From Clostridia bacterium (GTDB lineage: Bacteria > Bacillota > Clostridia > Christensenellales > Aristaeellaceae), in contig JAEDIV010000134.1 of NCBI GenBank assembly GCA_016296675.1, positions 1 through 6,983 of the forward strand: DNA of 6,983 nt. The letters run 5' to 3'. The translations under genes were made by a program, and so were the position numbers. Under the pieces are notes generated by a model. The model had not been told where the DNA came from. It did not search any database and saw only the letters and a program-made list of their open reading frames with translations. Of the stretch, positions 1 through 5,596 are shown piece by piece. Positions within the stretch are counted from its first letter, which is position 1; every line of letters starts with the position of its first letter.

Positions 1-1119
1 CGTGCGGCCGCGCCGCCAGATCAGCTCCTGCGGGTACAGGTGGTCCTCGTGGGGATGGGTGATCAGCAGCGTGTGGGCGCGGGACGGGTGCGCGCCGAAG
101 CGGGCGGCGTTGTCGAAGGTGGCGCCGTTCATGGCGTCCATGAGCGGGATGTCGATGATCTTGTTGTCGCGGATGCCGACGGCGCGGTCGCCGATGCCGT
201 CGCGCAGAAGCTCGACCGCGCGGGAGCCCGTGCGGGTGCCGAGGATTCGGTCGTTGGCAGTGGGGCTTCCGCCGCGCTGGGTGTAGCCCAGAACCGTGGC
301 ACGGGTTTCATGGCCGGAGAGTTCTTCGATAACCTCGGCGAATTGGGAAGAGGTGATGTGCTCCTTGGTGAACTTGAGCTTCGGATGTTCCTTCTTAAGT
401 TCCTTAAGGTCGGTCTTCAGGGAACTCTGCGCGCCCTCCGCCAGAATCATGATCATGCTTCGCTTTCCGCCGACTACGCCCTTGTGTACGATGTCCGCAA
501 CGTCTTCCAGCGTCCATTCCACTTCCGGAATGATGGCAAGCTCGGCGCCGCAGGCAAGCGCGGTGTAGACAGCGATGTCGCCGCAGTCGCGGCCCATAAC
601 GGTTACGAGGCTTGCGCGCTCGTGGGCGTCGCCCGTGTCGCGGATACGGTTGACGGCTTCAACGGCGGTGTTCAAAGCAGTATCAAAGCCGATGGTAAAA
701 TCGGTGTAGGCAAGGTCATTGTCAATGGTTCCGGGAACGCCGATACAGGGCATGCCCAGCTGGCACAATGCCTGCGCGCCGGCAAAGGTTCCGTTTCCGC
801 CGATGCACACAAGGCCTTCCACGCCGATGGCCTTGAGGTTTCGGATGGCTTCCTTCTGAACGGCGAGCTTGTGGAATTCCTTGCACCTGGCGGTCATAAG
901 CGTCGTTCCGCCCTTATGGATGATGCCGGAAACGCTGCGCGTGTTCATCTCAATATAGTCGTCCTCGGGTCTTAACGAGCGCATCAGAAGGCCGTTGTAG
1001 CCGCGCTTAAAGCCCACAACGCTCATGTTATTCGTAAGCGCAGTTCTCACAACCGCGCGAACAGCTGCATTCATGCCCGGTGCGTCTCCGCCGGAGGTCA
1101 GTACGCCGATGCGTTTCAT
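1..1119 (-). CDS. pfkA: ATP-type 6-phosphofructokinase, 3' end beyond the window edge
   Basis: Phosphofructokinase phosphorylates fructose 6-phosphate to fructose 1,6-bisphosphate, the committed step of glycolysis, in the cytoplasm. The 373 visible codons are open to the window edge, so the stop is not seen. Recognisable family motifs are TSGGDAPGMNAA (residues 8-19), TARCKEF (76-82, the fructose-phosphate/ADP-contacting Arg region), GGNGT (107-111), PGTIDND (129-135, catalytic base Asp133), HER (166-168), MGRDCGD (175-181) and TVLGYTQRGGSPTA (275-288). Gly110 and Gly130, equivalent to Gly104 and Gly124 of the E. coli enzyme, indicate ATP rather than pyrophosphate as donor. Three oddities are visible: Asn109 replaces the usual Mg-binding Asp of GGDG; a Lys-rich stretch at about 233-258 looks inserted; and the chain runs past the usual length of about 320 residues, ending at the edge in a His/Arg-rich stretch. 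Start ATG at 1119-1117 is preceded by GGGAG (1129-1133) nine bases upstream. Base composition becomes very G+C rich towards the edge. Confidence 0.95.
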   Translation of the reverse strand, partial: MKRIGVLTSGGDAPGMNAAVRAVVRTALTNNMSVVGFKRGYNGLLMRSLRPEDDYIEMNTRSVSGIIHKGGTTLMTARCKEFHKLAVQKEAIRNLKAIGVEGLVCIGGNGTFAGAQALCQLGMPCIGVPGTIDNDLAYTDFTIGFDTALNTAVEAVNRIRDTGDAHERASLVTVMGRDCGDIAVYTALACGAELAIIPEVEWTLEDVADIVHKGVVGGKRSMIMILAEGAQSSLKTDLKELKKEHPKLKFTKEHITSSQFAEVIEELSGHETRATVLGYTQRGGSPTANDRILGTRTGSRAVELLRDGIGDRAVGIRDNKIIDIPLMDAMNGATFDNAARFGAHPSRAHTLLITHPHEDHLYPQELIWRRGRT

Positions 1120-1185
1120 CTGTCAACACTCCCTTTATTTTTGCATTCAACCGAAAATTGGTAGAAAAACAAATGTATATGTAGT

Positions 1186-1214
1186 ATTATATACGAAACA
1201 GAAAAATAACGCAA
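1186..1214 (-). promoter_or_regulatory. Predicted sigma-A promoter of pfkA
   Basis: On the minus strand, TTGCGT (1214 to 1209) and a perfect TATAAT (1191 to 1186) are separated by exactly 17 bases. A transcript would start near 1179, giving a leader of about 60 bases before the pfkA ATG. No equally good pair is visible on the plus strand for the divergent dipeptidase gene; TTGGTA (1158-1163) with TAGTAT (1182-1187) is the best weak candidate. Confidence 0.7.
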
Positions 1215-1220
1215 GCATGA

Positions 1221-1226
1221 AAGGAA
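1221..1226 (+). promoter_or_regulatory. Ribosome binding site fixing the dipeptidase start
   Basis: AAGGAA lies eight bases before the ATG at 1235. The in-frame ATG at 1217 has no such site, and the more distant in-frame ATG at 1025 would overlap the start of pfkA and add residues with no counterpart in VanX. Confidence 0.7.
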
Positions 1227-1234
1227 GCACATTT

Positions 1235-1846
1235 ATGCTGGAAAAGGGCTTTGTTTATCTGGACGAATATATTCCAACGGTCAAATGGGACGCAAAATAC
1301 GCAGGATGCGACAATTTCACAGGCCGCCCTGTGGACGGATATTTTGCCAACCGCGTGGTCATTCATGAAAAAGCAGCCAAGGCGGTCAAAAGAGCGCAGG
1401 AAACGTTTTTAAAGGACGGATACTGCATTTTCGCCTACGACGCCTATCGTCCCGTTCGCGCAGTGGAGGATTTCTTAAAGTGGATGGAAACGCCTGAGGA
1501 CAATAAGCGAAAAGCCATCCATTATCCGAACATCGATAAAAGGGATATGAGAAAGCTTGGCTATGTGGCCGGAAAAAGCGGGCACTCGCGCGGAAGCACA
1601 ATTGATCTGACGCTTGTTCATAAGGAAACAGGCGAAGAAGTCGATATGGGCGGCATTTTTGATCTGATGGACGAGAGGTCGCACACGATGTCTGAGCAGA
1701 TTACACCCGAGCAGCTGAAAAACCGGTTGTATCTTCGAAAGGTCATGATGGACAACGGCTTTACCGATTACGACTGCGAATGGTGGCATTTCCGCCTGAT
1801 CGATGAACCGTTTACGGATACTTATTTTGATTTTGTGATTGAATAG
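1235..1846 (+). CDS. vanX: VanX-like D-alanyl-D-alanine dipeptidase (peptidase family M15D)
   Basis: Zinc dipeptidase that hydrolyses D-Ala-D-Ala. In glycopeptide-resistant bacteria VanX removes this dipeptide so that only D-Ala-D-Lac enters peptidoglycan precursors; homologues such as DdpX recycle or catabolise it. The 203-residue product matches the roughly 202-residue VanX along its whole length: WDAKYA (18-23), DNFTGRPVDGY (26-36), YRP with catalytic Arg72 (71-73), SGHSRGSTIDLTL (115-127) with zinc ligands His117 and Asp124, MDERSH (145-150), and EWWH (182-185) with catalytic Glu182 and third zinc ligand His185. All key residues are present, so it should be active. There is no signal peptide, which fits cytoplasmic VanX. 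No vanH, ligase or two-component regulator genes accompany it here. It is divergent from pfkA. That it confers resistance is not supported by context; D-Ala-D-Ala turnover is an alternative. Confidence 0.93.
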   Translation: MLEKGFVYLDEYIPTVKWDAKYAGCDNFTGRPVDGYFANRVVIHEKAAKAVKRAQETFLKDGYCIFAYDAYRPVRAVEDFLKWMETPEDNKRKAIHYPNIDKRDMRKLGYVAGKSGHSRGSTIDLTLVHKETGEEVDMGGIFDLMDERSHTMSEQITPEQLKNRLYLRKVMMDNGFTDYDCEWWHFRLIDEPFTDTYFDFVIE

Positions 1847-1917
1847 ACCCGGCGGGACGTATTCGTCCGATAAATCTATCCTTCCTCGCAAAACATCCAT
1901 TAAAGGAGAGAATCCAC

Positions 1918-3288
1918 ATGAAGGCAAACCGCTTTTTGATCCTGATGACCGCTATTCTGATTCTTTCGGCGGCTGCATTATGCGCTTTTGCGCAGGAAGC
2001 GCCCGTACATACAAGCGGATATTTCGACTACATTATTTTAGAAGACGGAACAGCCTCAATCACAAGGTGCTTTGGCCCCAGCAAAGACCTCGAGATTCCA
2101 ACCAAACTCGACGGCTATAAGGTTACGCATCTGGCGGACAAACTCCTATACAGAAACAGGTTTATTACGAGCGTTTCCATCCCGAAAACGGTAACCACCA
2201 TCGGTGAAGGTGCTTTTGCCTATTGCACAAGTCTTGAAACGGTAAAACTGGCAAATGGCGTTACGGAGCTGAAAACCGGCGCGTTTGCATGGTGCAATGC
2301 GCTTGAAAAAATCTCGCTTCCCAAAACAGTAAAAAACATCGGGGATCTCTGCTTTTACGGCTGCGAGCACCTTACAAGCATTTCGCTTCCCAAAAGCTTG
2401 GATTCTATCGGTGAACAGGCATTTGCCTACTGCACCCGCCTTGAAACGCTGACTCTGCCCAAAGGGCTTTCAGCCATAAGCGAAAAGCTGTTTTATGAAT
2501 GCGCTGCGCTTCATAAAATCGAGCTGCCTGAGGGAATTACTGAAATCGGCGAATCCGCTTTTGGCAACTGCATATCGCTAAGCGAGGTCATCTTGCCGGA
2601 TGGCCTGATTACGATCGGCCCGGATGCATTCCAAAATTGCAGAGCTCTTCAACGCATTGTGCTTCCCGAAAGCGTACAGACAGTGGAAAAATGGGCATTC
2701 AGCACTTGCGTATCGCTTAAAGAAATCAACCTTCCTAAAGGTTTGATCCGTCTGGGCGACTGCGCGTTTTCCAGCGACATGGCGCTTGAGAGCATCACAA
2801 TTCCGCCGGTTCAGGAGATGGGAAAGGGCGTGTTCTCCGGATGCGGATCGCTTGCGCAGGTTATCCTTCCGGAAGGCCTGACCGCGATCTGGGACGGCGC
2901 CTTTACGGGATGCCGCCAGCTTAAGGAAATCCGTTTGCCCGAAGGGCTGGTCCGCGTGGGAGAACATGCTTTTTCCGGTTGTGAAATGCTTGAAAGCCTC
3001 CATCTTCCCGAAAGCGTAAAGGAGATTGGCGAACATGCATTTTCATCCTGCGGAAATCTCAAAAGCGTTTCTTTGCCTGACGGCCTTGAAACGATCGGAG
3101 AGAGCGCCTTCAAGATGTGCTTCGGCCTTGAACAATTATCCATTCCCGAAAGCGTTTCCTTAATCGGAGACGATGCATTTGCGCACGCTACAAGGCTTGA
3201 ACTTACTATAATAAAAGGCTCTTTTGCGGACAGCTACGTTCAAAACCAGCCGAGGCTTAGGTATGTCTATCAGGACGAAGCGCAGTAA
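1918..3288 (+). CDS. Secreted BspA-type leucine-rich-repeat protein
   Basis: The product has 456 residues. Residues 1-25 form a signal peptide: MKANR, a hydrophobic core, and a likely cleavage after AFA. Residues 34-82 form the N-terminal cap usual in this family (LEDGTASIT, then LEIPTKLDGYKVTHL). From 83 to 426 there are 15 tandem repeats of 23 residues with the pattern LxxIxLPxxLxxIGExAFxxCxx (LRR_5/BspA type); repeat 10, starting at residue 290, is one residue short. The last 30 residues act as a cap. No LPXTG motif, transmembrane anchor, choline-binding or SLH domain is visible, so the protein is probably released or held non-covalently. BspA-like proteins often bind host or bacterial surfaces, but the ligand cannot be read here. 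AAAGGAGAG (1902-1910) lies seven bases before the ATG. The gene is 71 bases after the dipeptidase gene and 64 before the methyltransferase gene, in the same direction. Thirteen of 15 repeats carry a Cys at the same position. Confidence 0.93.
   Translation: MKANRFLILMTAILILSAAALCAFAQEAPVHTSGYFDYIILEDGTASITRCFGPSKDLEIPTKLDGYKVTHLADKLLYRNRFITSVSIPKTVTTIGEGAFAYCTSLETVKLANGVTELKTGAFAWCNALEKISLPKTVKNIGDLCFYGCEHLTSISLPKSLDSIGEQAFAYCTRLETLTLPKGLSAISEKLFYECAALHKIELPEGITEIGESAFGNCISLSEVILPDGLITIGPDAFQNCRALQRIVLPESVQTVEKWAFSTCVSLKEINLPKGLIRLGDCAFSSDMALESITIPPVQEMGKGVFSGCGSLAQVILPEGLTAIWDGAFTGCRQLKEIRLPEGLVRVGEHAFSGCEMLESLHLPESVKEIGEHAFSSCGNLKSVSLPDGLETIGESAFKMCFGLEQLSIPESVSLIGDDAFAHATRLELTIIKGSFADSYVQNQPRLRYVYQDEAQ
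2164..3195 (+). repeat. Tandem 69-bp units encoding 15 leucine-rich repeats
   Basis: The coding sequence repeats with a 69-base period (23 codons), apart from one 66-base unit for repeat 10. The units are diverged in nucleotide sequence but keep the protein pattern, which argues for old duplications under selection rather than recent expansion. The regular period also creates long spurious open frames on the opposite strand. Confidence 0.85.
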
Positions 3289-3306
3289 AACAGGAATATC
3301 TGTTTT
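3287..3306 (+). terminator. Possible weak hairpin after the leucine-rich-repeat gene
   Basis: AAAACAG and CTGTTTT form a perfect 7-bp inverted repeat around GAATAT, starting inside the stop codon. The stem has only two G-C pairs and the T run is part of the stem, so it would be a weak terminator at best. Confidence 0.3.
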
Positions 3307-3352
3307 CATAAATAAAGCATTTCTTTCAGTTGAATAAAGGACGGTTGCACCC

Positions 3353-4114
3353 ATGGAAAAAATCACCAGCACCCAAAATCCCGTGATCAGGAGCTTAAAA
3401 GCCTTAAAGGACGCAAAAGAGCGCGCAAAAACCGGGCTTTTTCTGGTGGAAGGCGAAGTGATGATCAGGGAAGCGTTGAAATGCGGCCTTATGCCCAGGG
3501 ATGCGCTTTTCGAGAATGAAAGCCCTCTCATGAACGCGCTTACAAAGGCCGGAGCGAATGTGCATCTTTGTTCAAGAGGCGCGCTTGAAGCGGCGGCCGA
3601 TACCAAAACGCCGCAGGGTTCGGTCTGCGCGTTCACCATGCCGAGAAAAACCGCTCTTCCCGATAACGCCATGAAGATCGTTGCGCTGGATGCCGTTCAG
3701 GATCCGGGCAACGTGGGCACCATCTGGCGCACGGCGGACGCGGCGGGCTTTGACGCGGTGATCTTCGGTGAAGGCTGCGCGGACGCGTACTCTCCGAAGG
3801 TGCAAAGAGCGGCGATGGGCAGCGGATTCCGCGTGCCGGCGGTGCACATGAACCTTAAGGAAACGCTTCCTCTTTATACGTTAAACGGCGCAAGCCTGAT
3901 CGTTTCCGCGCTCGACGGAAGCGACCTGTACGCGCGCGCCCCCATTCCAAACGACAAGCCCATGATCCTCGTCATCGGAAACGAAGCCAAGGGCATTTCA
4001 AAGGAAGTGCAATCTCTTTCCAATGTGCGCCTCAAAATCCCCATGCGCGGCGGCGCGGAATCTTTGAACGCCGCGGTCGCGGCGGGAATTTTGATGTATG
4101 AACTGACAAAATAA
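3353..4114 (+). CDS. SpoU/TrmH-family RNA 2'-O-methyltransferase
   Basis: A SPOUT-class enzyme that transfers a methyl group from S-adenosylmethionine to a ribose 2'-OH of rRNA or tRNA. The 253-residue chain has the usual layout. Residues 1-100 are a substrate-binding domain (ITSTQNPVIRSLKALKD at 4-20, FLVEGEVMI at 30-38). The trefoil-knot catalytic domain follows with motif 1 ALDAVQDPGNVGTIWRTADA (111-130, conserved Asn120 and Arg126), motif 2 LVIGNEAKGIS (206-216) and motif 3 IPMRGGAESLNAAVAAGI (229-246). Motif 2 has Ala where GNEG is common. Length and order resemble RlmB/YsgA-like proteins, but the substrate nucleotide cannot be assigned. AAAGGA (3336-3341) lies 11 bases before the ATG. 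The stop is only 12 bases before the HAD gene, so the two are probably co-transcribed. Confidence 0.92.
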   Translation: MEKITSTQNPVIRSLKALKDAKERAKTGLFLVEGEVMIREALKCGLMPRDALFENESPLMNALTKAGANVHLCSRGALEAAADTKTPQGSVCAFTMPRKTALPDNAMKIVALDAVQDPGNVGTIWRTADAAGFDAVIFGEGCADAYSPKVQRAAMGSGFRVPAVHMNLKETLPLYTLNGASLIVSALDGSDLYARAPIPNDKPMILVIGNEAKGISKEVQSLSNVRLKIPMRGGAESLNAAVAAGILMYELTK

Positions 4115-4126
4115 CGGGAGGCCGAA

Positions 4127-4816
4127 ATGATCAGGGCTGTTCTTTTGGATATTGACAATACCATATTGGATTTTGACGCATACGTAAGAGAGGCGCTTAA
4201 AAACGGTTTTTCCGCTTTCGGCCTTGGAACGTATGACGAAAAAGTGTATGATGTGTTTGCAGGTATCAATAACAGTCTTTGGCGCGAGCTTGAAAAGGGA
4301 AACCTGACGATGGAGGCGCTTTTTTCCGTTCGGTTCAATACGATCTTTGCCCATCTGGGCATTGAATGCGACGGGCAGGCGTTTGAAAAATACTTTTCTG
4401 AATATCTGAATGAAAGCGCGATTCCCGTGAAAAACGCAGAAGCGCTTACGGAATATCTCGGCAAAAAATACATCCTCGCCGCCGCGAGCAACGGCCCGTA
4501 TTTTCAGCAGGAACACAGATTGTCTCTTGCGGGCATGCGCGGTCATTTTGCTGATCTTTTTATCTCAGAGAAGGTCGGCGCGTCCAAGCCGTCCCGGGCG
4601 TTTTTTGATCATTGTCTGAAAAAGCTCAATGAAATAACGGATGTTCTTCCGGAGGAATTCATCATGATCGGCGATTCTCCCACGTCGGATATCATGGGCG
4701 CGGGAAACGCCGGCATGAAAACCATCTATTTCGACCGGCACAAAAAGGGACTGGGCGGCAATTTCCGCGCGGATTATACGGTTCATGCGCTTGAGGAAAT
4801 CTTTTCGATTCTCTAA
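4127..4816 (+). CDS. yjjG: YjjG-type HAD hydrolase (noncanonical pyrimidine nucleotidase)
   Basis: A cytoplasmic Mg-dependent phosphatase of the haloacid dehalogenase superfamily. YjjG of E. coli dephosphorylates nucleoside monophosphates, including aberrant pyrimidine nucleotides, and so protects nucleic acids. The 229-residue chain shows all four HAD motifs: LLDIDNT (6-12; nucleophile Asp8 and acid/base Asp10), SNG (121-123), KPS with Lys154, and MIGDSPTSD (180-188; Asp183 and Asp188). A helical cap lies between motifs I and II; its INNSLWRELEKGNLT stretch (47-61) resembles the equivalent region of YjjG, as does LFISEKVGASKP (144-155). GGGAGG (4116-4121) lies five bases before the ATG. The 12-base gap to the methyltransferase gene suggests one operon. 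The exact substrate is inferred from family resemblance; another HAD phosphatase role is possible. Confidence 0.85.
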   Translation: MIRAVLLDIDNTILDFDAYVREALKNGFSAFGLGTYDEKVYDVFAGINNSLWRELEKGNLTMEALFSVRFNTIFAHLGIECDGQAFEKYFSEYLNESAIPVKNAEALTEYLGKKYILAAASNGPYFQQEHRLSLAGMRGHFADLFISEKVGASKPSRAFFDHCLKKLNEITDVLPEEFIMIGDSPTSDIMGAGNAGMKTIYFDRHKKGLGGNFRADYTVHALEEIFSIL

Positions 4817-4882
4817 GCGCGGATTTTCGTCTTTTCGGCGCAAAAGAAATTTCGCTTTACGAATAAATAATCTCATTACCTA

Positions 4883-4911
4883 TTGCAAAAGGGAATCAAT
4901 TGTGCTATAAT
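4883..4911 (+). promoter_or_regulatory. Strong promoter of the tRNA-Ser gene
   Basis: TTGCAA (4883-4888) and TATAAT (4906-4911) are 17 bases apart, and the -10 is extended by TGC directly upstream (TGnTATAAT). Transcription would begin near 4918, leaving about 50 bases of 5' leader before the mature tRNA, to be removed by RNase P. Confidence 0.85.
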
Positions 4912-4966
4912 ATTCTGCGTCGGGTAAAAATACCGCAAAAATTCATATTTTTTCTTTCGACCATAT

Positions 4967-5056
4967 GGAGGAGTCGCCTAGCTTGGTCGAGGGCGCACGA
5001 CTGGAAATCGTGTAGGCGTCAAAAGCGTCTCGAGGGTTCGAATCCCTCCTCCTCCG
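4967..5056 (+). tRNA. tRNA-Ser, anticodon GGA
   Basis: A complete 90-base class II cloverleaf. The acceptor stem is GGAGGAG (4967-4973) with CTCCTCC (5049-5055). The D stem is GCC with GGC. The anticodon stem CACGA/TCGTG encloses loop CTGGAAA with anticodon GGA at 5003-5005, which reads UCC and UCU. A long variable arm pairs AGGCG with CGTCT, as expected for serine. The T stem GAGGG/CCCTC encloses TTCGAAT. The discriminator is G5056, the usual serine identity base. It is followed by CTCA, so CCA is not encoded and must be added by the nucleotidyltransferase. Confidence 0.97.
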
Positions 5057-5061
5057 CTCAG

Positions 5062-5097
5062 TACCGTTTGAGAAAATCAAACGGTATTTTTGTTTTT
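5062..5097 (+). terminator. Intrinsic terminator of the tRNA-Ser unit
   Basis: TACCGTTTGA (5062-5071) and TCAAACGGTA (5077-5086) form a perfect 10-bp stem with loop GAAAA, followed by TTTTTGTTTTT. It starts six bases after the tRNA, so the tRNA is a single-gene transcript. Confidence 0.92.
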
Positions 5098-5103
5098 CAA
5101 ACG

Positions 5104-5134
5104 AAAAAACGCTTCCCATAAAAAGAAGCGTTTT
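5104..5134 (-). terminator. Terminator for the MazG-like gene, possibly bidirectional
   Basis: AAAACGCTTC (5106-5115) and GAAGCGTTTT (5125-5134) form a perfect 10-bp inverted repeat with a nine-base loop. On the minus strand the G+C core is followed by six T residues (complement of A5104-5109), fitting the end of the gene that stops at 5191. On the plus strand it would back up the tRNA terminator just upstream. Confidence 0.75.
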
Positions 5135-5190
5135 GATTCTGTTTCTGAAAAAGCATGTGCGTCTGAAAAGCGCATTCCGTAAGCTTTGCT

Positions 5191-5526
5191 TTACAGATCG
5201 CCCTTCAGACGAACGAGCGATTTTTCTGTTTCAAAGCCGTCCGGATAGCGCTTTTTGAGCTTTTCAATGTTTGCCGAAAGCACGTCCTCCAGCTTTACAT
5301 CCAAAGCAGTTGCGGCTTCCGCAAGATACCACGCAACGTCGCCCAGCTCTTTGACCAGGCGTTCCTTATCCAGCGGATGTCCCTGCGCATGCCATTTTTT
5401 CACGATGTCGATGGCTTCTCCTGCTTCGCCGCAAAGCCCCATGACGCTGTTGATCATCACATCGCGTCTGGAAAGGGCAGGATTCAATGTGGTCATGGCC
5501 AGAACCTGATATTCATTGATCGTCAT
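5191..5526 (-). CDS. MazG-like nucleotide pyrophosphohydrolase
   Basis: An all-alpha NTP pyrophosphohydrolase that would cleave nucleoside triphosphates to the monophosphate and pyrophosphate, typically as house-cleaning of modified or excess nucleotides. The 111-residue protein has one MazG domain with the full metal-binding signature ExxE-x22-ExxD: Glu34 and Glu37 in CGEAGEAID (32-40), Glu60 and Asp63 in KELGDVAWYLAE (59-70). The C-terminal part ends in KKRYPDGF (91-98), common in short MazG-like proteins. It is far shorter than two-domain MazG. The same frame stays open upstream to 5898, but those residues have no family resemblance and lie across a promoter region. ATG at 5526 has AAGGAG (5540-5535) eight bases upstream. 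It is a single-gene unit, divergent from the small gene at 5650 and convergent with the tRNA unit. The nucleotide substrate is unknown. Confidence 0.9.
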   Translation of the reverse strand: MTINEYQVLAMTTLNPALSRRDVMINSVMGLCGEAGEAIDIVKKWHAQGHPLDKERLVKELGDVAWYLAEAATALDVKLEDVLSANIEKLKKRYPDGFETEKSLVRLKGDL

Positions 5527-5534
5527 GGGATAAT

Positions 5535-5540
5535 CTCCTT
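5535..5540 (-). promoter_or_regulatory. Ribosome binding site fixing the MazG-like start
   Basis: AAGGAG on the minus strand is eight bases before the ATG at 5526-5524. It supports the 111-residue reading over the longer open frame. Confidence 0.85.
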
Positions 5541-5559
5541 TATCTGTGCTGTCCGCCTG

Positions 5560-5588
5560 ATTATACCATAGATTCCGCGATCGGTAAA
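5560..5588 (-). promoter_or_regulatory. Promoter of the MazG-like gene
   Basis: On the minus strand, TTTACC (5588 to 5583) and TATAAT (5565 to 5560) are 17 bases apart, with an extended -10 (TGG before TATAAT). The transcript would start near 5553 and have a leader of about 27 bases. Confidence 0.8.
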
Positions 5589-5596
5589 TCGGCATA

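Noticed and set aside
40..975. Long plus-strand open frame of 311 codons opposite pfkA
   Set aside because: It is the exact codon-for-codon complement of the phosphofructokinase frame in a G+C-rich gene, has no ribosome binding site, and its translation resembles no family.
1025..1234. N-terminal extension of the dipeptidase frame back to 1025
   Set aside because: It overlaps the start of pfkA and its promoter, adds 70 residues absent from VanX, and lacks a ribosome binding site; the 1235 start has one.
1855..1868. Hairpin GGACG/CGTCC as terminator of the dipeptidase gene
   Set aside because: The stem is only 5 bp and is followed by ATAAATC rather than a T run.
1984..1995. Lipoprotein signal in the leucine-rich-repeat protein
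   Set aside because: Cys22 follows AAL; the residue before Cys should be small (Gly, Ala or Ser), so this does not fit a lipobox. Cleavage after AFA is a better fit.
2578..3143. Minus-strand open frames across the leucine-rich-repeat gene
   Set aside because: They mirror the 69-base repeat of the plus-strand gene, lack start signals and give no recognisable protein.
3160..3672. Minus-strand frame of 170 codons opposite the methyltransferase gene
   Set aside because: It crosses a gene end and a start on the other strand, has no ribosome binding site, and the plus-strand gene carries clear SpoU motifs.
3998..4546. Minus-strand frames opposite the HAD gene
   Set aside because: They are shadows of a gene with all four HAD motifs; translations show no family pattern.
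4817..4860. Terminator after the HAD gene
   Set aside because: Only an imperfect pairing of GCGCAAA with TTTCGC around 4840-4857 is present, with mismatches and no good T run.
4900..5121. Plus-strand 73-codon frame
   Set aside because: It spans the tRNA-Ser gene and its terminator.
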